Shown here one piece after another: positions 1-8,776 of a DNA stretch of 64,000 bases (the stretch's first letter is position 1; every line of letters starts with the position of its first letter). The stretch covers positions 4,278,001 through 4,342,000 of the forward strand of contig OZ241919.1 in assembly GCA_965203835.1 (NCBI GenBank), given 5' to 3'. The notes under the pieces are model-generated. The model ran no database searches, had not been told where the DNA came from, and was given only the letters and a program-made list of their open reading frames with translations. A program made the position numbers and the translations under genes. The stretch comes from CBDCFV01 sp965203835. GTDB taxonomy: Bacteria; Chloroflexota; Dehalococcoidia; Lucifugimonadales; UBA3495.

Positions 1-2
1 CG

Positions 3-95
3 TCGGTCATGCCCGATACACCCCGCGCCAACACCAACGTCAGCGCCATCATGGTAGCCGAGAGGATTTCGGAGTTCATCAAGGAAGGGCGGTGA
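3..95 (+). CDS. C-terminal end of an unidentified gene cut by the window start
   Basis: An open frame enters from the left edge and ends at a TGA at 93-95, giving about 30 residues that end in a mixed charged helix (AERISEFIKEGR). The next gene begins 34 bases later on the same strand after a good ribosome binding site, so the arrangement fits two consecutive genes. The fragment is too short to assign a family. It could also be a chance open frame. Confidence 0.3.
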   Translation, partial: SVMPDTPRANTNVSAIMVAERISEFIKEGR

Positions 96-129
96 GCGAG
101 GGCATTCCGCGTCGCCAACAGGAGAAACA

Positions 130-492
130 ATGGCCACCAATGAACGGGTCCGGACAGCACGGGACTTTCTGGACGCATCGGACAGGGAATTCGGCGCCGG
201 GGACAACCGGCAAGGGTCTGAAAAACTCTGGGGAGCCGCTACCCAAATAGTGATAGCGATGGCCCAGGAAAGAGGCTGGGACTATGGCAGCCACCACGCC
301 ATGAAAGCCGCCTCGGCAAGGCTTACGGTGGAGTATGCCGATCCTGCGTTCCAAGACGGATTCGGGTTGGCGGAGAAGTTTCACGGCAACTTCTACCACA
401 ACTTCATGGAGGACTTCCAACTAGAGGTCGATCGTCCGCGGATGCGGGAATTCATCGAACGTATGCTGGCTTACCACTCCGAAGGGGGTTGA
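130..492 (+). CDS. PaREP1/HEPN-like small helical protein, copy 1
   Basis: A 120-residue, probably all-helical protein. It carries GD-x2-QGSEKLWGA at residues 24-36, a histidine pair at 55-56 and HGNFY at 85-89. This pattern matches my recollection of the PaREP1 family (HEPN-like fold), best known from archaea. Two relatives with the same signature lie at 28900-29271 and 48464-48853. The ATG follows AGGAGAAACA, a clear ribosome binding site. I see no canonical HEPN RNase motif (R-x4-6-H), so catalysis cannot be assumed, and no toxin or antitoxin partner is adjacent. The family assignment rests on motif resemblance; the cellular role is unknown. Confidence 0.6.
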   Translation: MATNERVRTARDFLDASDREFGAGDNRQGSEKLWGAATQIVIAMAQERGWDYGSHHAMKAASARLTVEYADPAFQDGFGLAEKFHGNFYHNFMEDFQLEVDRPRMREFIERMLAYHSEGG

Positions 493-561
493 AAATGAAG
501 TAAGCAGTTTAGTCGCTGCCACAGGGAATAGCCACCGTCTTGTGAGGGCGTTGGTTTCCGT

Positions 562-1512
562 TCAGGGCGCCAATTTTCGAAAGTGGGGAACTATCTCTCT
601 GGCGATGGTCTCGAGGTGCCTTTCGCGGTCCTGTCGAGGGCAGGCAACGGCGAAGACTATATAGCGGGCGCCGGCGTCTATGTATTCCTGGAGGCGGGAA
701 ATACAGTTGGCTACCGGCCCGAGCAGGCAATATTTATGGACGATGTCCCTGAATCCGCCGGAATGGAGGTAACGCCCTCCCAAGGCTTCCGCAGCCACCT
801 CTGCCGCTTCCTCCACCGTGTCATAGATGGATATGTATGGGAAGTAAGCCCACTGGAAGCCGGACAAGTCCCGCTCTATCTCATCGGAATACCTGGTGAT
901 TTTGGCGACGCTGTCCCGGTAACGATCGGGATCGTAGAAGTAAGGCAGCCATCCGTCTCCGTGCAGGGCGGCCCGCATCATCGCCTGGTCTCTGCGCCCG
1001 GAAACCCATATCGGTGGGTGCGGCTTCTGCGACGGCGGTGGGACGATGGTCACGTCGTTAAACCGGAAGTGGCGGCCCTCATACGTAACCTCGGACTCGG
1101 TCCAAAGTCTGCGGAGGGCTTCCAAGCACTCGTTGGTCCGCCTGCCGCGTTGGCTAACCTTGAGGCCGGCCGCTTCGAACTCCACCGGGAACTCCCCGCC
1201 GATTCCGACGCCAAGGGTCAAACGCCCACCGGAGGCGATGTCCAATGTGTTGGTCAGCTTGGCCAGGACTACTGGGTGGTAGAAGGGTGTCAACAGAATT
1301 GAGGACAGGACCCTTATATGCTCGGTAGCCCCTGCGGCGACTCCCAGCAAAGGCAGCGACGCGTGGGTAGGGCCGGGAGGAGCGCCCCTCATGTAATGTT
1401 CGCCCGCCGCAAAATACTCAAACCCCAACTCCTCCATCCATCTGGCCTGCCGGGCGGTCTCCTCGGCTCCAAGCGCCATGCCGGCCCCGAAGTGCAATTG
1501 CTGGTCGCTCAT
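562..1512 (-). CDS. LLM-class F420-dependent oxidoreductase
   Basis: A 316-residue luciferase-like TIM-barrel protein. Diagnostic stretches are the N-terminal strand with LGFEYFAAGEHYM, the central SGGRLTLGVGIGGE segment (GR-L-x-GVG-x-G is typical of the family) and HPPIWVSGRRD. Members use F420 or FMN to oxidise or reduce small organic substrates; the substrate cannot be read from sequence. The start is supported by GGAGG about nine bases before the ATG. It is transcribed away from the epimerase gene at 1709. It is one of three LLM genes in the window (also 11760 and 39311), in a genome that encodes F420 synthesis. Confidence 0.85.
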   Translation of the reverse strand: MSDQQLHFGAGMALGAEETARQARWMEELGFEYFAAGEHYMRGAPPGPTHASLPLLGVAAGATEHIRVLSSILLTPFYHPVVLAKLTNTLDIASGGRLTLGVGIGGEFPVEFEAAGLKVSQRGRRTNECLEALRRLWTESEVTYEGRHFRFNDVTIVPPPSQKPHPPIWVSGRRDQAMMRAALHGDGWLPYFYDPDRYRDSVAKITRYSDEIERDLSGFQWAYFPYISIYDTVEEAAEVAAEALGGRYLHSGGFRDIVHKYCLLGPVANCISRLQEYIDAGARYIVFAVACPRQDRERHLETIAREIVPHFRKLAP

Positions 1513-1708
1513 TGATGTAACTGCCTCCGTTTGGTGGTAATGGTTAGCTGCTTAGCCTACAATTGTTGACAGGGCTTACGCACTTTGCTCTGAAATCTTA
1601 TCTTACAGTAATGACGGCGGTTAGAGTGAAGGTCTGTGCGGTTCACGGGTCGTTTGTCCTGTCAAGTTTCGTGACCGGCTGTTCCGTGCCGGATGGCGGA
1701 CCTTACTG

Positions 1709-2659
1709 ATGCTGGTGCTGGTAACGGGCGCAACAGGCTTTGTGGGGCGGCGAGTGGTGCAGGAACTGCAAGCCCACCATCACGATGTGCGCTGCTTGGT
1801 GCATACGCCGGGTAGAGAGCGCTTGTTCCCGGACCGCTCGGTGGAACTCCATTACGGCAGTATCTTTGATCGGGCGGCTTTGACGGAAGCGTTTTACCAC
1901 GTGGATGCCGTTATTCACTTGGTAGGAATCATCAGGGAAACCCGTCGAACCTCCTTCGACCAAGTCCACCGGCAAGGTCTGGTTAACGTCATAACCGTGG
2001 CTTTGGAAGCGAATATCAAGCATCTGCTTCACGTTAGCGCCATTGGCGCCGTCAACAACCCGGACTATGCTTATCTTTCCAGCAAATGGAGAGGGGAACA
2101 AGAGTTAATCGGAAGCGGACTGCCGTACACAATCTTCCGGCCCTCGGTGATGTTTGGCGAGGGTGACGAATTCGTCAACAGTCTGGCCGGTATGTTGAAG
2201 TCGGCGCCGGTGATGCCGATCATCGGGTCGGGAAGGAACCGATTCCAGCCTATTGCCGTGGAAGACGTTGCCAAGTGCCTTGCTCTGGCCGTGGGGCGGG
2301 AAGACTTGAAGGGCAGAACGATCGAACTCGGGGGGCCGGAGCAACTCAGCTACAATGAAATGGTCTCTGTGGTGGCCCGCACTTTGGCCATCCGGCGTCT
2401 GCGCATACATGTGCCGGTATGGATGATGTACATAGCCGCCGCTATGATGCAGCGGTTGCTGCCACGCCCCCCAATCACCACGGACCAACTTCGCATGGTG
2501 TCGCTCCGCAACGTCGCCGAGACTGACGTCGTGGAGAACACATTCGGCTTTACCCCGCTTACCATGGAAGGTAACATAGACTACGCCAATGCCGTTGGAT
2601 TCAGGGACGGTGTCAAGATGCTCCTCGGCTCCATGCCGACGCGGATCCGGGACCACTAG
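1709..2659 (+). CDS. NAD(P)-binding epimerase, NDUFA9-like atypical SDR
   Basis: A 316-residue Rossmann protein opening with the nucleotide-binding loop VTGATGFVGRRVV at residues 5-17, followed by DAVIHLVGIIRE and a YLSSKWRGE segment with the catalytic-type lysine region. The whole resembles atypical SDRs related to NDUFA9, a complex I accessory subunit, often annotated as NAD-dependent epimerase or sugar-nucleotide dehydratase. A cofactor-binding rather than catalytic role is possible. It precedes folC by 45 bases on the same strand, so cotranscription is likely. The substrate is unknown. Confidence 0.8.
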   Translation: MLVLVTGATGFVGRRVVQELQAHHHDVRCLVHTPGRERLFPDRSVELHYGSIFDRAALTEAFYHVDAVIHLVGIIRETRRTSFDQVHRQGLVNVITVALEANIKHLLHVSAIGAVNNPDYAYLSSKWRGEQELIGSGLPYTIFRPSVMFGEGDEFVNSLAGMLKSAPVMPIIGSGRNRFQPIAVEDVAKCLALAVGREDLKGRTIELGGPEQLSYNEMVSVVARTLAIRRLRIHVPVWMMYIAAAMMQRLLPRPPITTDQLRMVSLRNVAETDVVENTFGFTPLTMEGNIDYANAVGFRDGVKMLLGSMPTRIRDH

Positions 2660-2704
2660 TGTTTTCAACTGACAGGTCGATCGCTTTTCACGAGACGGTG
2701 ACCC

Positions 2705-4078
2705 TTGGAATATCGTAGCGCCATAGACCGGTTGCTCTCGTTGGTCGACCATGAGCGGACCGGTATCCCCAATCCCCGGCAAAAGCGGATATTCGACTTG
2801 GGAAGAATGGAGGCGTTCCTCGACCGCTTGGGCAACCCGCACAAGGCCTCCAAGACTGTGCATGTCGCCGGCACCAAGGGCAAAGGCAGCACCGCAGCTT
2901 TGTGTGACGCCGCTCTCCGAGCTGCCGGGTACAACACCGGATTTTACTCGTCGCCGCATTTGCACAGCTTCCGGGAGCGGATTCGTGTCAATTCCCAACC
3001 GGTCTCGGAGGCCGAGTTCAGCCGCTTGGTGGAGCAACTCTGGCCGGTACAGGAATGGATTGGGCAAAACACCGAGTTGGGGAACGTCACCTTGTTCGAA
3101 TTCATGACCGGCATGGCGTTTCAGTGCTTCGCAGATCATCAGTCTGACTTTCAAGTCATTGAGGTCGGGTTGGGCGGCAGGTTGGATGCCACCAACGTTG
3201 TAGACCCCAATGTGTGCGTGATCACCCCTGTCAGCCGCGACCATACCGCCATCCTGGGAGACTCGATTGCTGAAATAGCTTTCGAAAAAGCGGGCATTAT
3301 CAAACCGGGCAAGCCCGTGGTGGTTGCGCCGCAAGTACCAGAGACGCGCAGGGTGATTCTGGAGACTTGCCGGGAGCGGTCGGCGACACCGGTCCAAGTC
3401 GGAAAAGACGTGACGTGGAAGGCGGGCGTTTCCAGCATCGAAGGCCAGGATTTGACTGTCAAGAGTATGTCGGGAGAGTATCAACTGCGACTGCCCCTGT
3501 TGGGGAAACACCAGTTGGACAACGCGGCCTCCGCTGTCGCAGCCTTGGAGTCCCTTATGGCCCAAGGACATTCCATCCCCGCCGACGCCATACGGCGGGG
3601 TTTCGAAAGTGTAGTCTGGCCATGCCGCATGGAAGTGTTGGGACGAGACCCTCTGGTCATCGCCGACGGCGCCCATAATGACGATTCGGTCAACGTGTTG
3701 CTGGACGCCGTAGCAGGCTACTTGGACTACAGGCGTCTCTTTCTGGTAGTCGGGTTCTCCCGCGACAAGAGTGTCAGCGACATGGTCGCCCGTCTGGCCA
3801 AGGCGGGACCGGTGGTTTTCGCCAGCAGGTCCAGGCACCCCAGGTCTACGCCTCCCGGCCAGATAGTCAGCCTGTTCCGCGATAGTGGCGTTGAAGCGGT
3901 TGAGGCGGGTACGACTGCTGAAGCGCTGGCCCAAGCCAAACAGGCGGCGCGCGAAGATGACCTGATTCTGGTTACCGGCTCCCTTTTCGTGGCGGCGGAG
4001 GCGCGGGAGTGCCTGTTGGGCATCGAACCCGAGGTTTACCCCGACCTCTTGCCGCCCGACCTTCGCCATGACCGGTGA
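2705..4078 (+). CDS. folC: Folylpolyglutamate synthase / dihydrofolate synthase
   Basis: A 457-residue Mur-ligase-family enzyme that adds glutamate to dihydropteroate and to reduced folates in the cytoplasm. The ATP-binding loop GTKGKGSTAALCDAAL lies near residue 58. It is followed by the folate-loop region, HLHSFRERIRVN, and later by the GLGGRLDATNV and ADGAHN motifs characteristic of FolC. Length is normal for bacterial FolC. Translation starts at TTG (2705), because no in-frame ATG precedes the conserved N-terminus; the binding site is weak. It lies between the epimerase and fabF. A MetF-like gene at 29.4 kb and this gene are the folate enzymes in the window. Confidence 0.93.
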   Translation: MEYRSAIDRLLSLVDHERTGIPNPRQKRIFDLGRMEAFLDRLGNPHKASKTVHVAGTKGKGSTAALCDAALRAAGYNTGFYSSPHLHSFRERIRVNSQPVSEAEFSRLVEQLWPVQEWIGQNTELGNVTLFEFMTGMAFQCFADHQSDFQVIEVGLGGRLDATNVVDPNVCVITPVSRDHTAILGDSIAEIAFEKAGIIKPGKPVVVAPQVPETRRVILETCRERSATPVQVGKDVTWKAGVSSIEGQDLTVKSMSGEYQLRLPLLGKHQLDNAASAVAALESLMAQGHSIPADAIRRGFESVVWPCRMEVLGRDPLVIADGAHNDDSVNVLLDAVAGYLDYRRLFLVVGFSRDKSVSDMVARLAKAGPVVFASRSRHPRSTPPGQIVSLFRDSGVEAVEAGTTAEALAQAKQAAREDDLILVTGSLFVAAEARECLLGIEPEVYPDLLPPDLRHDR

Positions 4079-4128
4079 AACCAACTCCTGCCGACTGTGT
4101 AATATGGGAGTGATCCAGGAGATAGATA

Positions 4129-5391
4129 TTGAGACCTGACCGGACCCGGGTTGTGATCACCGGAATGGGCGCCATCACGCCCTTGGGGCAGACTGCGGAC
4201 CTGTTCTGGAAGAACTTGGTTGCCGGTACTCCCGGAATTGGTCCAATGACTCTTTGCGACCCAACCGATTACCCTTGCCGTATAGCTGGTGAAGTAAGGG
4301 ACTTCGACCCGGCGCAGTACTTGGACAACCGGGACGCCCGGCGTATGGCCCGATTCTCTCAACTGGCGGTCGCTGCGGGGACCACGGCAGTGCAGGATGC
4401 CGGGTTGGACATGTCCATGGAAAATCCCTATCGGGTGGGAGTTATTCTGGGTAATGGCAACGGCGGGTTTCCAACCTTGGAAGAGAATTGTCGGGTGTTG
4501 GCCAGCCGGGGCGGTATGCGCATGTCGCCCTTCTTCTTCCCCATGATCCTGCCTAACATGGCGGCGGCCAACGTCAGCCGGTTCGTAGGGGCCCACGGCT
4601 ACAATTCCACGGCTACCACGGCCTGCGCCGCTTCGAATCAAGCAATAGGCGAGGCGCTGGAGGTGATTCGAAACGGCATCGCGGACGTGGTGCTGGCCGG
4701 CGGCGCCGAGGCTGGCATCAGCCAGTTGGGGTTGGCGGGATTCGCGGTGATGAGGGCCCTGAGCACCCGCAACGACGAGCCGGAGAAAGCAAGCCGTCCA
4801 TTTGATGCTCAGCGAGATGGATTTGTTCCCTCCGAGGGCGCGGTCATATTGGTTCTGGAAAGCTTGGAACACGCGCTGGAGCGGAACGCTAGGGTCATCG
4901 CCGAACTGGCCGGATTTGGCTGCACATCTGATGCTGGGCACCCAGTACAACCGGAGGAGTCGGGCGCCAGCGCGGCAGAGGCGATGCGGTTGGCGTTGAA
5001 CGATGCTGGCGTATCATTGGACCAAGTCGATTACATAAACGCCCACGGCACTTCTACTCCCTTGAATGACACGTTGGAAACGGTGGCCATAAAGCGCTTG
5101 TTCGGCGACTTGGCTTACCAAGTTCCCATCAGCTCAACCAAGTCCATGATTGGGCACGCGCTGGGGGCGTCGGGTGCTCTGGAGGCCTTGGCTTGCGTCA
5201 TGGCTATCCGTGACAACGTCGTTCACCCCACCATCAACTATGAGGAGCCCGACCCCGCCTGCGATCTGGACTACGTTCCCAACCAAGCCAGGCAAGTGGA
5301 CGTCCAGGTCGCGCTGTCCAACGCTTTCGGGTTCGGCGGTCAAAACGCCTGCTTGGTGTTCCGGCAGTTTGAACCGGGCGATGGGGCCTAG
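4129..5391 (+). CDS. fabF: Beta-ketoacyl-ACP synthase II
   Basis: A 420-residue condensing enzyme that elongates acyl-ACP with malonyl-ACP in type II fatty acid synthesis. The catalytic triad is visible: Cys166 in TTACAASN, a histidine in NAHGTSTPLND and a second histidine in KSMIGHALGASGA. The N-terminal VVITGMGAITPLG is typical. Translation starts at TTG 4129, with AGGAGA seven bases upstream. The acyl carrier protein and other fab genes are not adjacent, although fabI lies at 12.8 kb. The long uninterrupted thiolase fold without extra domains argues against a polyketide synthase fragment. Confidence 0.94.
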   Translation: MRPDRTRVVITGMGAITPLGQTADLFWKNLVAGTPGIGPMTLCDPTDYPCRIAGEVRDFDPAQYLDNRDARRMARFSQLAVAAGTTAVQDAGLDMSMENPYRVGVILGNGNGGFPTLEENCRVLASRGGMRMSPFFFPMILPNMAAANVSRFVGAHGYNSTATTACAASNQAIGEALEVIRNGIADVVLAGGAEAGISQLGLAGFAVMRALSTRNDEPEKASRPFDAQRDGFVPSEGAVILVLESLEHALERNARVIAELAGFGCTSDAGHPVQPEESGASAAEAMRLALNDAGVSLDQVDYINAHGTSTPLNDTLETVAIKRLFGDLAYQVPISSTKSMIGHALGASGALEALACVMAIRDNVVHPTINYEEPDPACDLDYVPNQARQVDVQVALSNAFGFGGQNACLVFRQFEPGDGA

Positions 5392-5461
5392 ATGGAACGC
5401 CGGTCTCCTTATCCAGTGGCCGTAGTGGCAACGCCAAGCGTGTAGTGCGAGGGTAAATGAC

Positions 5462-6490
5462 ATGGCGGAGCGGCTGATTTCAGGGGAGAGTCAACCGGAA
5501 GACTTGGATGCTTCCCTGCGTCCTCGTCGGTTGGAGGACTTCGTCGGCCAGCCTCATGTCAAAGACAATCTCTCCATCGCCATCCAAGCATCGAAACTCC
5601 GCGGCGAACCCTTGGACCACGTAATCATCTATGGCCCTCCTGGGTTGGGGAAGACCACGTTGGGTCACATCATAGCCCAAGAGATGGAGGTGGACATACG
5701 AGTCACCTCCGGCCCCGCCATAGAACGCGCCGGGGACATGGCGGCCATCCTTACCGGTCTTCAGCCCAACAGCGTCCTGTTCATCGACGAAATCCACCGG
5801 TTGCATCGGGTGGTGGAAGAAGTCCTTTATTCGGCGATGGAAGACTTCTTCCTGTCGTGGATGGTGGGCAAGGGACTGGCGGCCCGCAGCGTCAACCTTC
5901 GTATCAATCCTTTCACCTTGGTGGGAGCGACCACCAGGTTCTCCCTGCTCAGTGCCCCGTTGCGCGACCGGTTCGGGTCGGTGTTCCGGTTGGAGTACTA
6001 CGAGCCTTCGGATATGGATACTATCGTGGCCAGGTCCGCCCGTATCCTGAACGTAACTGCCGACAAACCGGGGATCGAACAAATCGCTGCCCGATCCCGG
6101 GGTACGCCCCGCATCGCCAACCGTCTCTTGAAGCGCACCCGTGACTACGCGCTGGTGATGGCCGATAACGAGGTGACCGGGGAGGTGGCCAAGGGCGCCC
6201 TCGACCGGCTGAACGTGGACCGGTTGGGTCTTGACCAGTCAGACCATCGGCTCTTGTCCAGCCTGATGGACAAGTTCGACGGAGGCCCTGTCGGGCTGGA
6301 GACGCTGGCCGCGTCCATTAACGAAGACTCGGACACCATCATGGACGTGTTGGAGCCATACCTCCTGCAACTTGGCTTCCTGGAGCGCACGCCCAGGGGC
6401 AGGGTTGCCACCCGTATCGCTTACGAATATCTGGATAAAGCCTATAAGCGAGGCGACCATCCGGATCAAGGACGTTTGGCGGGTCTGTGA
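5462..6490 (+). CDS. ruvB: Holliday junction branch-migration ATPase RuvB
   Basis: A 342-residue AAA+ motor that drives branch migration of Holliday junctions together with RuvA. Walker A GPPGLGKTT is at residues 58-66 and Walker B LFIDEIHRL at about 106-114. The sensor region GATTRFSLLSAPLRDRFG contains the arginine finger stretch. The C-terminal winged helix includes the conserved MDVLEPYLLQLGFL. Length is standard. ruvA and ruvC are not next to it here. Confidence 0.97.
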   Translation: MAERLISGESQPEDLDASLRPRRLEDFVGQPHVKDNLSIAIQASKLRGEPLDHVIIYGPPGLGKTTLGHIIAQEMEVDIRVTSGPAIERAGDMAAILTGLQPNSVLFIDEIHRLHRVVEEVLYSAMEDFFLSWMVGKGLAARSVNLRINPFTLVGATTRFSLLSAPLRDRFGSVFRLEYYEPSDMDTIVARSARILNVTADKPGIEQIAARSRGTPRIANRLLKRTRDYALVMADNEVTGEVAKGALDRLNVDRLGLDQSDHRLLSSLMDKFDGGPVGLETLAASINEDSDTIMDVLEPYLLQLGFLERTPRGRVATRIAYEYLDKAYKRGDHPDQGRLAGL

Positions 6491-6544
6491 ATACTCCCGT
6501 GTCGTCTCAGCACGCTGCGCGAGACTCCCGGAACGGGCCGCAGA

Positions 6545-6573
6545 TTGCCGGGCGCAACGATAAGGTCTAACAT
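6545..6573 (+). promoter_or_regulatory. Candidate promoter giving a near-leaderless transcript
   Basis: TTGCCG (6545-6550), a 17-base spacer and TAACAT (6568-6573). The expected start of transcription falls within a base or two of the ATG at 6581, and there is no ribosome binding site before that ATG, which fits a leaderless message for the nucleotidyltransferase-HEPN gene. Each hexamer matches consensus at four of six positions. Confidence 0.35.
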
Positions 6574-6580
6574 TGGTTGC

Positions 6581-7381
6581 ATGACCACCCCGGCTCCGCA
6601 GGCGCCACAGTCCCAAGCGGACACCGCCGCCGTAATTCAGGCAGTGGCCAACGCTGTCGGCGAAGCCCTGTCGGCCCGCTGTGTCATCCTGTTCGGCTCC
6701 CGCGCCCGGGGCGACCACTCTGAATGGAGCGACGTTGACTTGGCCGTCATATCCGGCGGGGCCACTCTGGACCCCAAGCAACGCCGAGATGTAGTGGACG
6801 CCGCCATAGAATCGGTCCGCTCCACTGCCAACGTGCAGTTCCCTCGAATAGACGTCATAGTCTGGACGGAAGAGGAATACCGTCTCAAAAAGCGCTCTAT
6901 CAACCATGTCGCGGGCCGCGCTTGGCGGGAAGGCCGCATACTGTACGGGGCCCACGAAGACCGTCCCGGAGAAGAAGTAGTGTCGGAATTGGACAACGCT
7001 AGGCAATTGATGACGCTATGCCGCCGGCAGGTCAGGGGTATGCAGAGGCTGATGGACCCGGAAGACGACGAGGAGAATTTCGGCTTTCACGCCCAACGCG
7101 CGGTTGAAATGGCCCTGAAAGCTTGGGTCAGCTTGGCGGGTCTGCGTTACGAGCGCACCCACAGCATCGGCGATTTGATAACCACCCTGGCCAACGCCGG
7201 GGTTGCCGGGGCGCGGGATTACACAGACCTTGGACGGCTGACGCCCTACGCCGTCAAGTATATCTACGAGAACGTGCCGGAGCAGGCTATGGACCGCTCG
7301 TCGGTGTTCGAACGGGTAAGCGGATTGGTCAACCGGGTCGATACGCTTCTTCAACAGTCTGAAGCAGAGACGGGTCTGTGA
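6581..7381 (+). CDS. Fused minimal nucleotidyltransferase and HEPN domain protein
   Basis: A 266-residue two-domain protein. Residues about 15-120 are a MNT-type nucleotidyltransferase with the signature GSRARG at 39-44 and the metal-binding pair D51-x-D53. Residues about 140-260 are a HEPN domain with FHAQRAVEMALKAW, a pattern typical of HEPN helices, and a YERTHSIGDL stretch. In two-gene MNT-HEPN toxin-antitoxin systems the MNT protein AMPylates and silences the HEPN RNase; here both are in one chain. I see no clean R-x4-6-H motif, so toxicity is uncertain. ATG 6581 was chosen over an upstream in-frame start because the family N-terminus begins shortly after it. Confidence 0.78.
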   Translation: MTTPAPQAPQSQADTAAVIQAVANAVGEALSARCVILFGSRARGDHSEWSDVDLAVISGGATLDPKQRRDVVDAAIESVRSTANVQFPRIDVIVWTEEEYRLKKRSINHVAGRAWREGRILYGAHEDRPGEEVVSELDNARQLMTLCRRQVRGMQRLMDPEDDEENFGFHAQRAVEMALKAWVSLAGLRYERTHSIGDLITTLANAGVAGARDYTDLGRLTPYAVKYIYENVPEQAMDRSSVFERVSGLVNRVDTLLQQSEAETGL

Positions 7382-7537
7382 GCTACGCTCGCAAGGTTGC
7401 TACCCGTAAGGCTAGGGGCTACAATAATGCCCGAACCAGCCCGGTGTTGGGCAAGTGCTGTATTGCTGACCCTTCTTTACAGCCACTGCGAACGAACGAG
7501 TATCTTCATTGCCCCCGTCTTGGGCGGATAACAGGTC

Positions 7538-8776
7538 TTGAACATTTCACCAGGCTCACCCGGCGTGCTGATTAAGGCAGACTCGTATCCCGGGTTGAAC
7601 GACGTTCTCCTTCGCCTCGAAGCGGGTGGGTCGATTTCAGACGAGGAAGCGGAAGCCTTCGTTACGGCTGACGGCGCCGCTCTTAACGATCTTTGCAGCG
7701 TTGCCGCCGGGTTGCGAGACCAAGGCAAAGGCAAGACGGTAAGCTTCTCCCCCAAGGTATTCATTCCGTTGACCCGGTTGTGCCGCGACTTTTGCGGCTA
7801 CTGCACCTTTCGCCAGGACCCGGCGGCCGCGGGAGAGCGGTTATACATGTCTCCGGAAGAAGTGCTGGACGTAGCCCGCGCCGGGCAGCGGTTGGGCTGT
7901 ACAGAAGCTTTGTTCACCCTGGGGGAACGCCCGGAGGCCAGGTACCCGGAGGCTGCGGAGTGGCTGAAACGCCACGGCTACCGCACCACCCTTGAATACT
8001 TGGCCGACATGTGCAAGCTGGTGGTCGAGGAGACCTCGCTGCTGCCTCATGCCAATCCCGGAACTATGAGCCGCCACGAAATGGCCAGCCTGAGACCCTA
8101 CAATCCCTCAATGGGATTGATGCTGGAAAGCACCAGCCCACGACTGTACGAGCCGGGCGGCCCACACGAGTTCGCTCCCAGCAAGCGGCCCCGGGTGCGC
8201 CTGCGCACCATTGAAATCGCCGGTGAACTGAAGGTGCCGTTTACCACCGGAATCCTCATCGGGATAGGGGAAACCAGGCAGGAGCGTATCGACGCTTTGC
8301 TTGCCATCCGGCGTCTTCACCAAGCCCACGGGCATGTGCAGGAAGTGATAGTCCAGAACTTCCGCTCCAAGCCTGACACCCCGATGGGTGAAACGCCCCA
8401 CGCCACCTCCACGGAGCTGTTGTGGACGGTCGCGGTGGCAAGGCTGTTGCTGGGGCCTGAAATGAACGTTCAGGTGCCGCCCAACCTGAGCGCGGACGAT
8501 TACGAGGATTACTTGGGAGCGGGAATAAATGATTGGGGCGGCATTTCACCGTTGACCATTGACTACGTCAATCCTGAAGCCCCGTGGCCGGGCATCGCCC
8601 AGTTGCGGGACCGCAGCGCGGATATGGGCCACGAGCTTCGTCCTCGCTTGCCGATTTATCCAGAGTATTTCATGAATGAAGCCGCCTACGTGGCGGCTTC
8701 ATTGAAGGCCAATGTTGAAAAACTGGCCGACCCTGAAGGCTATGTACGAGGGGGGACTCAACGTTATGCCGGGTGA
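7538..8776 (+). CDS. cofG: 7,8-didemethyl-8-hydroxy-5-deazariboflavin synthase, CofG subunit
   Basis: A 412-residue radical SAM enzyme that, with CofH, builds the deazaflavin chromophore Fo of coenzyme F420 from tyrosine and a ribityl pyrimidine. The [4Fe-4S]-binding cysteines are C82, C86 and C89 in CRDFCGYC. ALFTLGERPE and HANPGTMS are typical of CofG rather than of the related MqnC and MqnE. Translation begins at TTG 7538. The gene overlaps cofH by 11 bases, indicating coupled translation, and heads a cofG-cofH-cofD-cofC run. Confidence 0.94.
   Translation: MNISPGSPGVLIKADSYPGLNDVLLRLEAGGSISDEEAEAFVTADGAALNDLCSVAAGLRDQGKGKTVSFSPKVFIPLTRLCRDFCGYCTFRQDPAAAGERLYMSPEEVLDVARAGQRLGCTEALFTLGERPEARYPEAAEWLKRHGYRTTLEYLADMCKLVVEETSLLPHANPGTMSRHEMASLRPYNPSMGLMLESTSPRLYEPGGPHEFAPSKRPRVRLRTIEIAGELKVPFTTGILIGIGETRQERIDALLAIRRLHQAHGHVQEVIVQNFRSKPDTPMGETPHATSTELLWTVAVARLLLGPEMNVQVPPNLSADDYEDYLGAGINDWGGISPLTIDYVNPEAPWPGIAQLRDRSADMGHELRPRLPIYPEYFMNEAAYVAASLKANVEKLADPEGYVRGGTQRYAG

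Noticed and set aside
2105..4084. A 659-codon minus-strand open frame across folC
   Set aside because: It is antisense to a clear FolC with all motifs. Its composition is rich in Arg, His and Gln as expected from a reversed coding frame, and it has no recognisable domain.
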